Translations under genes and position numbers: made by a program
Shown here: positions 15,402-23,996 of the stretch, piece by piece
How the letters are laid out: each line of letters starts with the position of its first letter
Numbering within the stretch: the stretch's first letter is position 1
Source: JAJPJQ01 sp036522615
Lineage (GTDB): Bacteria > Desulfobacterota > Binatia > UBA9968
Assembly (NCBI GenBank): GCA_036522615.1
Contig: DATDFN010000220.1
Span: 1 to 23,999, forward strand
Length of the DNA stretch: 23,999 nucleotides
Reading direction: 5' to 3'
Notes under the pieces: generated by a model
The model's database searches: none
The model's input: the letters and a program-made list of their open reading frames with translations, nothing else
What the model was told of the DNA's origin: nothing

Positions 15402-16193
15402 TTATCTGCCTTTGAACTGCGCGGTTCTTTTCTCGATGTAAGCTTTGACGCCTTCGTTGCCGTCTTCGCTGCCGAAAGTCTGCGCCAGTAGCTCGCGCTC
15501 GAACGCGAGGCCGTCGGGGAGTGAAAGCTCCCAGCCCGTCTGCACCGCGCGCTTTACTTTGCCGACGGCGAGGCTCCCCTTGTTGGGCGTGACGAACTGG
15601 CGCGCGTAATCCATGACCTGGCCGAGGAAGTTCTCGCGCTCGTAGATGTAGTGAATGAGACCCAATTCGAGCGCCTCCTCGAATGCGATCGTGCGGCCTG
15701 TCGCGCAGAGCTCGAGCGCGCGCCCTTTGCCGATCAAACGCGGCAGCCGCTGCGTCCCGCCCATGCCGGGCATGACGCCCAAATTGATCTCCGCGAGACC
15801 CATGCGCCCGCCTTCCTTGCGCGCGATGCGAATGTCGCATGCCATCGCGATCTCCAGGCCGCCGCCCACGGCGTGGCCGTTGATCGCCGCGATCACGAGC
15901 TTGGGCGTATTTTCGAGCCGCATCAGCACTTCATGCCCGTGCAGCGCGAAATTATTTTTGAAAGAGAGCGGCTTGTTGGCGAGCATGTTGATATCGGCGC
16001 CGGCGGAAAAAAACTTTTCGACTTTTCCCGTCAGCACCAGCACATGGACGTTGTCGTCGAAGCGGGCCTGGAGGATGGCATCGTCGAGCTCGCGCAGGAG
16101 CTCGTGTGTGTAGCTGTTCACGGGCGGCCGGTTGAGCTCAATGAGCGCAACACCGTTCTCCGCGCGATACTCCACCGCCTTTTCGTTCGCCAT
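15402..16193 (-). CDS. Enoyl-CoA hydratase/isomerase (crotonase) family protein
   Basis: A 263-aa crotonase-fold enzyme acting on acyl-CoA, probably hydrating enoyl-CoA. The oxyanion-hole segments are SAGADI and GHAVGGG. Both hydratase glutamates are present: E114 in GGGLEIAMACD and E135 in GLAEINLGVMPGMGGTQRL. So true hydratase activity is likely, rather than an isomerase-only variant. The start at 16193 is chosen for CGGAGG about ten bases upstream; the frame extends ten codons further. It is transcribed toward the aldehyde dehydrogenase, so the two may be functionally linked, though the A-rich gap weakens an operon claim. Confidence 0.9.
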   Translation of the reverse strand: MANEKAVEYRAENGVALIELNRPPVNSYTHELLRELDDAILQARFDDNVHVLVLTGKVEKFFSAGADINMLANKPLSFKNNFALHGHEVLMRLENTPKLVIAAINGHAVGGGLEIAMACDIRIARKEGGRMGLAEINLGVMPGMGGTQRLPRLIGKGRALELCATGRTIAFEEALELGLIHYIYERENFLGQVMDYARQFVTPNKGSLAVGKVKRAVQTGWELSLPDGLAFERELLAQTFGSEDGNEGVKAYIEKRTAQFKGR

Positions 16194-16344
16194 TGTGGCC
16201 CGACCTCCGCTGGTAAGTTTCAATACTCTGTATCCGTCAACTCCCGGTAAGTCAAGGCCGCGCCTGCGTAAATCGGCGAAATTGTGCCTATTTATTAGCG
16301 CTTTATTACGGCATCGGCTGTGCTAAGATGGGGACCGTAAAGTC

Positions 16345-17187
16345 ATGGGCCGCCGCTTCGAAATAGTGCTCTTCCTGCTGATTTGCGCGCTGTCCGCGTG
16401 CGTCAACAATATCCCGCGGATCAGCTCGGAAGAGGAAAAGAAAATGAAGGAGCAGCTCGAGGCGGAATCGAAAGAATGGCAGCAAAAGCAGCAGGCGAGG
16501 GTGGAAGAAGTAGCCAGCCGGCTTATCGAGGCCACCGGAACGCAATCGGTGATCCGGTTCGTCTTTGCGGCGCGGACGGACCAGGTGAAGGCGTCGCAGA
16601 TCAACCTCGACGCGGTGAACGCGTGGACCGACGGTAAGACTGTGTGGATCACGCGCGGCATGCTGCGGTTTCTCAAAAACGACGACGAGCTCGCCGCCGT
16701 GCTCGGCCACGAGATGGGGCATGCGCTCCGCGGGCACATCCGTCAGGGCGTGGTGCAGGACGTTTTCGGCACCGCGCTCTCGATACCAGCCGGCATTTTC
16801 GGCGGCAACATCGGGCAGCAGGTCGCCGCCCGCATGGTTCAGCTCGCCACCGCCAAGTTCGACCGCGACCGCGAGCGCGAAGCGGACATGTACGGCCTGC
16901 TGTGGGCGCATCGCGCCGGCTTTAATGTCGACGAAGGAAAAGAAGTCTTCAAGCGCATCGCGATCGAAATGCCCGGCAGCACCGAGCGCGGCTTTCTTTC
17001 GACGCATCCTACCGCGCCGGAGAGGTTTCTCGCTTTGGACAAGATCGCCGCGGCGCTCAAAACCGGTCAGGACCCTCTGAAGATTTTCGGTCCCAAAGCG
17101 GAGAATGTGGTTGTTAACGGAGAGAAGCCGGCGGCAGACGAAAAAGTCGCCGGTGTGGCGGCCGCCGGGGCAGATGAGGATTATTGA
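16345..17187 (+). CDS. M48-family zinc metalloprotease, predicted lipoprotein
   Basis: A 280-aa peptidase likely tethered to a membrane facing the periplasm. The signal sequence ends in LSAC with lipidation at C19. A charged Glu/Lys/Gln-rich helix (about 29-60) may form a coiled coil. The zinc site HEMGH gives H122, E123 and H126, and the third ligand is E179 in REREADMYG. STHPTAPERF near residue 230 is the usual M48 element. It resembles BepA/LoiP-like outer-membrane quality-control peptidases, without TPR repeats. A weak -10-like TAAGAT lies upstream, and the gap to the divergent hydratase is 151 bases. The final 14 bases overlap the following channel gene. Confidence 0.9.
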   Translation: MGRRFEIVLFLLICALSACVNNIPRISSEEEKKMKEQLEAESKEWQQKQQARVEEVASRLIEATGTQSVIRFVFAARTDQVKASQINLDAVNAWTDGKTVWITRGMLRFLKNDDELAAVLGHEMGHALRGHIRQGVVQDVFGTALSIPAGIFGGNIGQQVAARMVQLATAKFDRDREREADMYGLLWAHRAGFNVDEGKEVFKRIAIEMPGSTERGFLSTHPTAPERFLALDKIAAALKTGQDPLKIFGPKAENVVVNGEKPAADEKVAGVAAAGADEDY

Positions 17188-18259
17188 AGGCGCAGCCGGC
17201 TTAATCCTCGCGCTGGCGCTCGGCGGATTGTTATCAGGCCCCGCCGACGCGGCGCCCGCGAAGCAGCTGCGCGTCGCCACGCGCGAAATCCCGCCTTTTG
17301 TTTATCAAGAAAACGGCCGACTGACGGGCTTCAGCGTCGAGCTCTGGCAGGCGATCGCCGAAGAGATGCGCCTGGGCGGCACGCTCGTGGAGCATTCGAC
17401 TGTCAAGGACCTGCTCGAAGCGGTCAAGGCCGGGAAGGCGGATCTCGGCATCTCGGCCATCTCGATCACCGCCGAGCGCAGCACGGAGTTCGATTTTTCG
17501 CAGCCGATGTTCGACGCCGGGCTGCAGATCATGGTGCGCGACCAGCCCGGCGGCACCTCCGCCGGCGAGACCTTGCGGCTGCTATTGTCATTCGCATTCC
17601 TGCCCTTCGTAGGATTGACGCTGCTCTTTATCCTCGTGCCGGCGCATTTCGTCTGGTGGTCCGAGCGGCGCCATCCGCGCGGCATGATCGAAAACCACGC
17701 CTATTTTCCCGGCATCTTCGAAGCGTGCTGGTGGGCCGCGTCGACGCTCGCGACGCAGGCGGACCAGATGCCGCGAAGCGCTTTCGGCCGCGCGATCGCG
17801 GTGCTCTGGATGTTCACGAGCGTCGTCTTCGTCGCGTATTTCACCGCGAGCGTCACGAGCTCGCTGACGGTGCAGCAGCTGCAGGGCGATATCAAAGGCC
17901 CGGAGGATCTTCCCGGGAAACAAGTCGCGACGACGACGGGCAGCACTTCGGCTCTGTATTTACGCCAGCAAAACGTTCAGGTTATGGAATTTCCCAAAAT
18001 CGAGCAGGCGTACGAGGCGCTCTCGAGCGGGCAGGCCGACGCCGTCGTCTTCGACTCGCCGGTGTTGCTGTACTATTCGGCGCATCAGGGAAAAGGAAAA
18101 GTCACACTCGTCGGACCTATCTTCCGAAGAGAAAGCTACGGCATCGTCTTTCCGCAGAACAGTCCCTATCGCCTGCACGTCAACAATGCCTTGCTGACGC
18201 TGAAAGAGAACGGCGGCTACCAGCGGATTTACGATAAATGGTTTTCGAGCCGCCCGTAG
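17174..18259 (+). CDS. Bacterial ionotropic-glutamate-receptor-like ligand-gated channel
   Basis: A 361-aa membrane protein with a split amino-acid-binding clamshell around an ion-channel core. A signal peptide ends near A26 (ADA). Lobe 1 (about 31-125) includes R102 in ITAERSTEFDF, the position of the ligand-carboxylate Arg. TM1 spans about 138-161, the pore loop about 183-200, and TM2 about 205-233. Lobe 2 (about 240-361) has TTTGSTS and D294 in VVFDSP, the likely amino-group ligand. There is no amino-terminal domain and no fourth helix, as in GluR0. The filter is not GYGD: PRSAFGR and AYFTASVTSSLTV match the eukaryotic pore-to-M3 region. The ATG at 17174 lies 14 bases inside the protease gene. 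It could be misread as an ordinary polar amino-acid binding protein, but the two hydrophobic segments rule that out. Confidence 0.85.
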   Translation: MRIIEGAAGLILALALGGLLSGPADAAPAKQLRVATREIPPFVYQENGRLTGFSVELWQAIAEEMRLGGTLVEHSTVKDLLEAVKAGKADLGISAISITAERSTEFDFSQPMFDAGLQIMVRDQPGGTSAGETLRLLLSFAFLPFVGLTLLFILVPAHFVWWSERRHPRGMIENHAYFPGIFEACWWAASTLATQADQMPRSAFGRAIAVLWMFTSVVFVAYFTASVTSSLTVQQLQGDIKGPEDLPGKQVATTTGSTSALYLRQQNVQVMEFPKIEQAYEALSSGQADAVVFDSPVLLYYSAHQGKGKVTLVGPIFRRESYGIVFPQNSPYRLHVNNALLTLKENGGYQRIYDKWFSSRP

Positions 18260-18294
18260 TCGTCGGCGGGAAAATCCAATTCACACGCCGGAAT

Positions 18295-18735
18295 CTAGTT
18301 CTTGACGATATCCTCGAAGGTGGGTGTCGGCATGCCGGTTTTCCAACTAGCGTCGCGGAGCTCCAGCATGTTGCCGCTCGGATCGAGAAAATAAAGCTCC
18401 CGGCCGGTGAAGTGGCCTTTCGCGCGGTAGACGATCGGCTCGGCGATCTTGACGCCGATACGCTCGAAGAGTTTGCAGGCCTGCTCGAACATTTCCGGAC
18501 TTACGTCGAACGCGTGATGCAGACGGTTGTCCTGTTCGGGCGTCCGTTTGAGCGCTTCCTTCCGCTGGCAGAGGAGAATCGAATGACCGCCGACGGCGAA
18601 GCAGGACATCTTAGAACTGCCGAGGCGTCCCTTATGTTGCAGCCCGAGGACTTCGCCGTAAAACCGCTCCGCCTCGTCGAGATCGTTGACCGGAATCGAC
18701 CAGTGCGTCACGCCGTCGATTTGTAACATGCCCAT
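18295..18735 (-). CDS. VOC-family protein (glyoxalase/bleomycin-resistance type)
   Basis: A 146-aa metal-dependent VOC fold. Candidate ligands are H11 (VTHWSI), H74 in LHHAFDV and E125 in NMLELRD. The DPSGNMLEL strand is typical of fosfomycin-resistance and catechol-dioxygenase-like members. The start is the Met at 18735, preceded by AGGAGG with a six-base spacer; the frame continues eight codons further without support. It is convergent with the channel gene and divergent from the deacetylase. The substrate cannot be inferred. Confidence 0.85.
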   Translation of the reverse strand: MGMLQIDGVTHWSIPVNDLDEAERFYGEVLGLQHKGRLGSSKMSCFAVGGHSILLCQRKEALKRTPEQDNRLHHAFDVSPEMFEQACKLFERIGVKIAEPIVYRAKGHFTGRELYFLDPSGNMLELRDASWKTGMPTPTFEDIVKN

Positions 18736-18858
18736 GGCAGGCCTCCTGAATCCCTGCACTATCTTACGGCAGAGGCAATGTCCAGCCGCTTGGCAACACG
18801 CGGCAAGTGTGACACAAGAGCCAGTATCGGGAGGATTTCACATCGGGGAGGGGACGAG

Positions 18859-19794
18859 ATGAAGAGAAGAGCGCCGATCAAATGGCCGGACGGCGCGCGC
18901 ATCGCGATCACGCCTTGCGTCGCGTTCGAGACCTGGCCGGAGGATCTTGGGACCGCAGTCTCCAAGCAGCAGGAAAACCGCCGCGGCTATCCCAAGGACG
19001 CGGTCACGAAGAAAAGCCTCGCGACGATCACCGACCGCGAATTCGGCGAGCGCGTCGGCGTTTTTCGCTTTTTGGAAGTTTTCCGCAAGGAAGGCATTCA
19101 GACAAGCTGGTTTCCGACCGGCATCACGATCGAGAACTATCCCGATGTCATCAAAGAAGCCGTGGCCGCCGGTCACGAAATCGGCACCGAGACGTGGATC
19201 CACGATTACAGCTACATGAAAAAACCGGCTCAGGAAAAAAAGGACCTCCAGCGCACCGTCGAGGTCGTGAAGAAGGTCGTCGGCAAGGCGCCGGTCGGTT
19301 ACCTATCCACCGGCGTGGCGCCGAGCGCGGATACGGTCGAGATCATCGCCGAGCTCGGATACACGTATTGGATGGACCCGCAGCATAACGAGACGCCCTA
19401 CACCTTGAAGGTGAAAAACAAAGAACTGACGGTGCTGTCGTATTTTCAGGATCTCAACGACTATTCGAGCTACCAGCGCGCCGGCCGCACGCCGCGCGAC
19501 CTGCTGCAAATGTGGAAAGATACCTTCGACTGTCTGTACGAAGAGGGGGAGAGCGACCCCAAATTCATGATCTGGGGCAATCACCCGTTCGTCGGCGGCC
19601 GGCCGTTCCGCGCGATCCTGCTGCGTGAATTCATCCGCTACGCCAAAGGCCATTCGAAAGTCTGGTTCGCCCGTGCCGGCGACATCGCCAAATGGGTGCG
19701 CGAGAATTATCGCGACGCGAACGTCGAGGAGTGGCCGAACTTCACGATCGCCGGCCGCCGCGGCAAGAAGGCGGATTTGCTGAAGCTCGGCTAA
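18859..19794 (+). CDS. Polysaccharide-deacetylase-fold (NodB/PuuE-like) hydrolase
   Basis: A 311-aa CE4/NodB-like enzyme without a signal peptide, so probably cytosolic. VAFETWPEDLG near residue 22 supplies an acidic residue where classical deacetylases have DD. GHEIGTETWIHDYS (105-118) aligns with the GHEIGxHTWxH metal motif, but the first His is Glu (E111) and only H115 is kept. FGERVGVFRFLEVF (62-75) and the C-terminal IWGNHPF fit the PuuE/HpPgdA-like branch, which includes cofactor-independent allantoinase and peptidoglycan deacetylases. The ATG at 18859 follows a GGGGAGGGGA run. It may be an amidohydrolase of a small cyclic amide rather than a glycan deacetylase. The next gene starts 69 bases downstream on the same strand. 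Confidence 0.8.
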   Translation: MKRRAPIKWPDGARIAITPCVAFETWPEDLGTAVSKQQENRRGYPKDAVTKKSLATITDREFGERVGVFRFLEVFRKEGIQTSWFPTGITIENYPDVIKEAVAAGHEIGTETWIHDYSYMKKPAQEKKDLQRTVEVVKKVVGKAPVGYLSTGVAPSADTVEIIAELGYTYWMDPQHNETPYTLKVKNKELTVLSYFQDLNDYSSYQRAGRTPRDLLQMWKDTFDCLYEEGESDPKFMIWGNHPFVGGRPFRAILLREFIRYAKGHSKVWFARAGDIAKWVRENYRDANVEEWPNFTIAGRRGKKADLLKLG

Positions 19795-19862
19795 GAACCG
19801 CTCGAGCTCGAAACCCTCGCGCATCGCTGCAACATGGACGGCGCGATGCGCGATCCAATCTC

Positions 19863-21020
19863 ATGGCGAAGAAAGAGGCACGCGAAGCCGCGCTGAAACG
19901 CGGGCTGGAAGACCTTCAGCAAGCCGGCTTCGACCGGACGGCTCCCGCCGCAACGTCGATCGAGCCGCTCACGCGGCGGCTCGGAGAAAATGCCGCCGTC
20001 GATCTCGCTGTCGCGTTTCTTCTCGGACGCGTAGCCGATCCCGCCGCCGTCGACGCGCTGATTAAAATCGAACGAGGCGCGACGGCGAAAGATCTCAAGC
20101 GCGAGGCGCGGCGATCGCTCTTCAAGCTCGAGCAGCGCGGCTTGCCGATTCCGCGCGAAGACGCGTCCGGCGGCCAGCGTCCGGCTGTCGGGTCGATTTC
20201 CGAGATCGAGGGGTATCTTTCTGTCATCGACGGCACCGGCGACCGGCTCGTATGGCTCCTGCGGCCGCACGCCGGCGGAGGTCTCCAGCTGCTCCAGGGC
20301 GTCGTCAGCGACCGCAGCGGCCTTCTCCGATCCGACGGCGGGGTCGTCAAGCGAAAAGACCTCCGCGCGCAGGCGGAGGAGATTCAAAAAAACGGCGGCT
20401 TGCCGATGGCGCCGGTGCCGTGGGAGTACGCCGACGGAATTCTCTACGACGCCTACGAGAAGGCGAAGGCCGCGGGCCAGAAAACCGCGCAGTTCTCCTC
20501 GATGCGAGCGGCGTTCAACGCGACGAAGCCGAGAGAAGTCGAGCATCCCGTGTACAGCCGCTTGGCCAAAGAATCCGCGCAGACCGAAGACTGGCGCAGC
20601 CAGTCGCGCCGCCTTCTCGACGAGCCCGCCTTCCGCTTCTGGCTTGTGGACGAGGACTGGATGAAGCCGTATCTCGACCGCATCGGGCAAGCGCAGGAGA
20701 GCCGGCTCGTGCTGAACGACGCTCAAAAAGAAGAGCGGCTGGCGGCGATCGTCCGCGACGCGGCGCGGGAAATATTTTCCGGCGAGAGCGGCGCGATTTT
20801 CCGCCGGCGGCTGGAAGACGCGTCCTGGTGCCTGGCGGAAGCCGGCCGCCGCGAGCCGGCGCTGCTCGCCTTCGCCGTTGCGCTTCAGCTCGCCGAAGGC
20901 GAGACCGGGATGCTCGATATCGCGTTTCTCACCGGTCTCGTGCAGAAAAGCATCGCGTACTATCTCGCGCAGGCGAAGCAGAAAGCCAAGGAGGAACCGT
21001 CGCTCATAGTCAAGCCTTAA
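19863..21020 (+). CDS. Unrecognised 385-aa soluble protein, possibly HEAT-like N-terminus
   Basis: I do not recognise a family. The protein has no signal peptide or transmembrane segment and only one Cys. Residues about 34-93 look like paired amphipathic helices of the HEAT/armadillo type (LGENAAVDLAVAFLLG, then DPAAVDALIKIERGA). A beta-rich central part follows around 107-180 with GYLSVIDGTGDRLVWLL, and then a long charged helical C-terminus. The ATG at 19863 is chosen because upstream codons overlap the deacetylase. No strong Shine-Dalgarno is present. The stop is nine bases before the adenylating enzyme, which suggests a functional pair. It may be a scaffold or adaptor, but that is a guess from fold-like features. 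Confidence 0.6.
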   Translation: MAKKEAREAALKRGLEDLQQAGFDRTAPAATSIEPLTRRLGENAAVDLAVAFLLGRVADPAAVDALIKIERGATAKDLKREARRSLFKLEQRGLPIPREDASGGQRPAVGSISEIEGYLSVIDGTGDRLVWLLRPHAGGGLQLLQGVVSDRSGLLRSDGGVVKRKDLRAQAEEIQKNGGLPMAPVPWEYADGILYDAYEKAKAAGQKTAQFSSMRAAFNATKPREVEHPVYSRLAKESAQTEDWRSQSRRLLDEPAFRFWLVDEDWMKPYLDRIGQAQESRLVLNDAQKEERLAAIVRDAAREIFSGESGAIFRRRLEDASWCLAEAGRREPALLAFAVALQLAEGETGMLDIAFLTGLVQKSIAYYLAQAKQKAKEEPSLIVKP

Positions 21021-21029
21021 GAGTCACCA

Positions 21030-22661
21030 ATGCCCTTTGATCGATCGTACCGCGAGTTCGCATCGGAGCTGCGTCAGCGCGCACGGCAAAACTACCGCCT
21101 GGCGAAGGCGCTGCCCGACTTTTTGCGCGAGCGCATTGCGCCGGCGGAGGCGGAAGAACGGATTCGCCGGCTGCTGGATGACCGCGAGCGTCGGTTCCTG
21201 GATCTCGCGCGCACGCGCATTTACGCCGATTCGACGAGTGTCTATCTCAAGCTCCTGCGCATTGCCGGATGTGAATTTTCCGATCTCGATGCCGAGGTGC
21301 ACCGCCACGGCCTCGACGCGGCGCTCGCCGCGCTCGCGCGCCACGGCGTCTATCTTACCGTCGAGGAGTATAAGGGAAAAACCGAGGTCCGCCGCGGCGG
21401 CGAATCGTTCCGTATCGCCAGCAGCGATTTTGCTCATCCCGATCCAGCTCCGGGTTTCATGACCCAGAGCAGCGGGACGAACAACGCGCCGATCTCCTCG
21501 ATCATCTCGCTCGAGCGCGTGGCCGTTCAGGCGCTCGAGCTTGCCGTGCTGTTTTCCGCACACGGCTTGTGGCACAAAGCCCATGCACTCTACGACGCCA
21601 TTTTGCCGGCAGGGAGCGGGTTGCGCAATCTGATGATGAACGCGAAGCTCGGCGTCGAGACCGAGCGCTGGTTCGCGCGCCCGGTTCCGGCTAAAAGCGG
21701 CGCCGGGGCTTGGTATAATTATCTCGCCACGCATTTCATCGTCGCTATGGCGCGACGCAACGGCGCGCGCTTTCCCCGACCGGAGTTCGTCAACATCAAC
21801 GATCTCACCGGCATCGTCCGCTGGGTCGCGGCGCAGCGCGCGCAGGGGAGGGGATGCAGCATCAAAACCACGGCGAGCAACGCCACGCGCGTAGCGCAGG
21901 CCGCGCAGGCGCTGGGCGCGACTTTGGACGGCACGACGTTCATCTGCGGAAGCGAGCCGTTCACGGACGCCAAGCGGGATACGATCAGGCGCGCCGGCGC
22001 ATCGGCCACGCCGCACTACGGCTTCGTCACCGGCGGCTCGGTCGGGTACGGCTGCGGCCAGCCGGCGCACGTGGACGACATCCACGTGAACCGGCACACG
22101 ATGGCGCTCATCGCCGCGCCGGACGGCCATCCCGCGCGCGGCGCTTCGGTCCGGCCGTTTCTCTTTACCAGCTTGCTGCCATCCGACCCGCGGCTGCTTT
22201 TGAACGTCGAGAACGGCGATTATGGAATTCTGGAAGACCGGAATTGCGGATGCGCTCTGGAGCGCGCGGGGCTGAAGCTGCATCTGCATCACATCCGGAG
22301 CTACGAAAAGTTTACCAGCGAAGGCATGAATTATTTTTACGGCGATCTCTTCGATATCTTCGAGAAGCGCCTGCCCGCGGAATTCGGCGGCGGCCCCGGC
22401 GACTACCAGCTCGTCGAAGAGGAGGAGGAGCAAGGGCGGACCCGGCTGACGCTCCGGGTCGACCCGATGATCGCGAACCTCGACGAGGCGAAGATCATCG
22501 CGCGACTGAGGGAGCATCTCTCCGGCGGCTCATGGGAGAAAGAATTTCAAATCCGCGTCTGGGACAACGCCGGCACCTTCCGCGTTCGCCGCGAGGCGCC
22601 GCACGCGAGCGCGCGGGGAAAGATTTTGCCGCTCCACCTATCGCGCTCATCGGAGAACTGA
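21030..22661 (+). CDS. Phenylacetate-CoA-ligase/CapK-like adenylate-forming enzyme
   Basis: A 543-aa acyl-adenylating protein related to PaaK, LuxE and CapK, and longer than PaaK (about 430 aa). The ATP loop is TQSSGTNNAP (145-154). GSEPFTDAKRDTIRRAG (307-323) and HYGFVTGG match the adenine-binding region. D397 in ENGDYG is the ribose Asp, and HHIRSYEKFTSEGMNYF (420-436) occupies the GRxDD-hinge position, divergent in sequence. It would activate a carboxylate as acyl-AMP, then possibly as acyl-CoA or another thioester. About 130 extra N-terminal residues precede the ATP loop. It starts nine bases after the unknown 385-aa gene. Confidence 0.78.
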   Translation: MPFDRSYREFASELRQRARQNYRLAKALPDFLRERIAPAEAEERIRRLLDDRERRFLDLARTRIYADSTSVYLKLLRIAGCEFSDLDAEVHRHGLDAALAALARHGVYLTVEEYKGKTEVRRGGESFRIASSDFAHPDPAPGFMTQSSGTNNAPISSIISLERVAVQALELAVLFSAHGLWHKAHALYDAILPAGSGLRNLMMNAKLGVETERWFARPVPAKSGAGAWYNYLATHFIVAMARRNGARFPRPEFVNINDLTGIVRWVAAQRAQGRGCSIKTTASNATRVAQAAQALGATLDGTTFICGSEPFTDAKRDTIRRAGASATPHYGFVTGGSVGYGCGQPAHVDDIHVNRHTMALIAAPDGHPARGASVRPFLFTSLLPSDPRLLLNVENGDYGILEDRNCGCALERAGLKLHLHHIRSYEKFTSEGMNYFYGDLFDIFEKRLPAEFGGGPGDYQLVEEEEEQGRTRLTLRVDPMIANLDEAKIIARLREHLSGGSWEKEFQIRVWDNAGTFRVRREAPHASARGKILPLHLSRSSEN

Positions 22662-22736
22662 TCCCAAGCTTGAAGGGTGCGGTTTCCCGATAATGCTTGA
22701 CTCGCGACGCGCCGTTGCTTAACCTCGCCTTCTTCC

Positions 22737-23756
22737 ATGATCGAGACCGCGCCGCTCGTCCGTTTGACGCTCCTGCTCGCCTTCATCGTCAATGCCTTCG
22801 TAGTGCCTGCGTACGGCCAGGAAAAAAAGCTCGATCGCTTATTGCTGTCCAACTCGACGATCACTGAGAGCCGCATGCCTCTGTACATGGCCAAGGCTCT
22901 CGGGCTTTACGCCAAGTACGGTCTCGACGCGGAAATCGTGCATATCCGCGGCGCGGGGGTGAATATCGCTGCGTTAGTCGCCGGCGAGATCGACATGGCC
23001 GTGGCATCGGGAAGCTTCGCGATCGTCGCCGCCGCGCGCGGCGCGCCGATCGTGATCATCGCCACCACGGGGCCGATCAAATACGACCTCGTCAGCGGCT
23101 CGTTGGCCTCGCCGCGCGAGCTGAAGGGTAAAACGATCGGCATGGCCGGCTTCACCAGCGGCGACTACTTTGTGCTGCTCCGGCTGTTGCCGAAGCTGGG
23201 ATTAATCCCGGACAAGGATGTAACCCTGCTTCCCGTCGGCTCGACCGCGTCCTACGACCGCATGAACATGATGGCCGCGGGAAAAATCGACGCCGTTCTA
23301 GCCAACAAATCGAACGTCGAGCGTATCCGCGCGCAAGGCGTGAAGCTCAACGTCGTCGCATCGACGACGGATTACGGACTCGACGGCTCGGGCGGCGATT
23401 TCTTCGTCACGCGCGAGTCTTTGCGTAACAGACCGGCGCGAATCAAGGCGGCGCTCAGGGCGGTGAGCGAGGCGATTCGCCTGGGACGGGATAATCCGGA
23501 ACTCTTCGCGCGCGCGGTTCGCGGCGTTCTGAAAGAAACGAACCCGAAGCTTATCGAGGCGCTTTACAGGCAGAGCTATTTTTTCGGGAACGAGCCTCGC
23601 GACGCGGGCCCGCTCGCTGCCGCGCTCGATTCCGACATCGGCGATTTCAGCGCGACGGTGCCGGAGCTGCGCGGCCGCAGGGCGTCCGAATTCATCGATA
23701 CAAGCATACTCGCCGAACTCGAAAAAGAAGGGTTTTTCCGCTGGCGCAAACGGTAA
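22737..23756 (+). CDS. NMT1/SsuA-like ABC transporter substrate-binding protein
   Basis: A 339-aa periplasmic binding protein of the NMT1/THI5/SsuA type. A signal peptide with hydrophobic TLLLAFIVNAFVV ends near AYG (cleavage after G27). ESRMPLYMAKALGLYAKYGLDAE is the diagnostic first helix region, and LVAGEIDMAVASGSFAI the second lobe-1 element. GKTIGMAGFTSGDYFVLL starts lobe 2. Typical ligands are pyrimidine precursors, alkanesulfonates, nitrate or aromatic compounds; this sequence does not decide. No ATPase or permease gene lies within the window, so it may be an orphan or belong to a transporter just downstream. No clear Shine-Dalgarno precedes the ATG at 22737. Confidence 0.88.
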   Translation: MIETAPLVRLTLLLAFIVNAFVVPAYGQEKKLDRLLLSNSTITESRMPLYMAKALGLYAKYGLDAEIVHIRGAGVNIAALVAGEIDMAVASGSFAIVAAARGAPIVIIATTGPIKYDLVSGSLASPRELKGKTIGMAGFTSGDYFVLLRLLPKLGLIPDKDVTLLPVGSTASYDRMNMMAAGKIDAVLANKSNVERIRAQGVKLNVVASTTDYGLDGSGGDFFVTRESLRNRPARIKAALRAVSEAIRLGRDNPELFARAVRGVLKETNPKLIEALYRQSYFFGNEPRDAGPLAAALDSDIGDFSATVPELRGRRASEFIDTSILAELEKEGFFRWRKR

Positions 23757-23987
23757 TTTGAACCCGCCGGCAGCGATCAATCTTTTTTCTGCTTTTTTGT
23801 GAACTGCAGGAATTTCCCGCTTATTCGAGAAACAAACCTACAGTCGGCGGATCACGGTAACGTCTTTTGCCACTCGATTGCGGAATTCCGCCCGAAAAAC
23901 ATGGTGTAAGACCGTACTTCCCGGCCGATTTTCACCACCGGCTGTCTCGGCACAAATCCTGCTTTAGCTTGCCGTAATTACCACGTC

Positions 23988-23996
23988 AGAGGAGGT
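23988..23996 (+). promoter_or_regulatory. Shine-Dalgarno of a gene beyond the window edge
   Basis: AGAGGAGGT near the end is an excellent ribosome binding site on the plus strand, so a start codon is expected a few bases past 23999. The rest of the final gap (23757-23987) holds no open gene or convincing terminator that I can see; a T-rich stretch near 23781-23798 has no stem. Confidence 0.55.

Noticed and set aside
18260..18294. Possible shared terminator between the channel and the second VOC gene
   Set aside because: Only a five-base GGCG/CGCC-type stem with a long loop and no T-run.
21024..22517. Open frame of 497 codons on the minus strand opposite the adenylating enzyme
   Set aside because: Arg-rich composition, no recognisable motif and complete overlap with a gene that has clear motifs; a high-GC antisense shadow.
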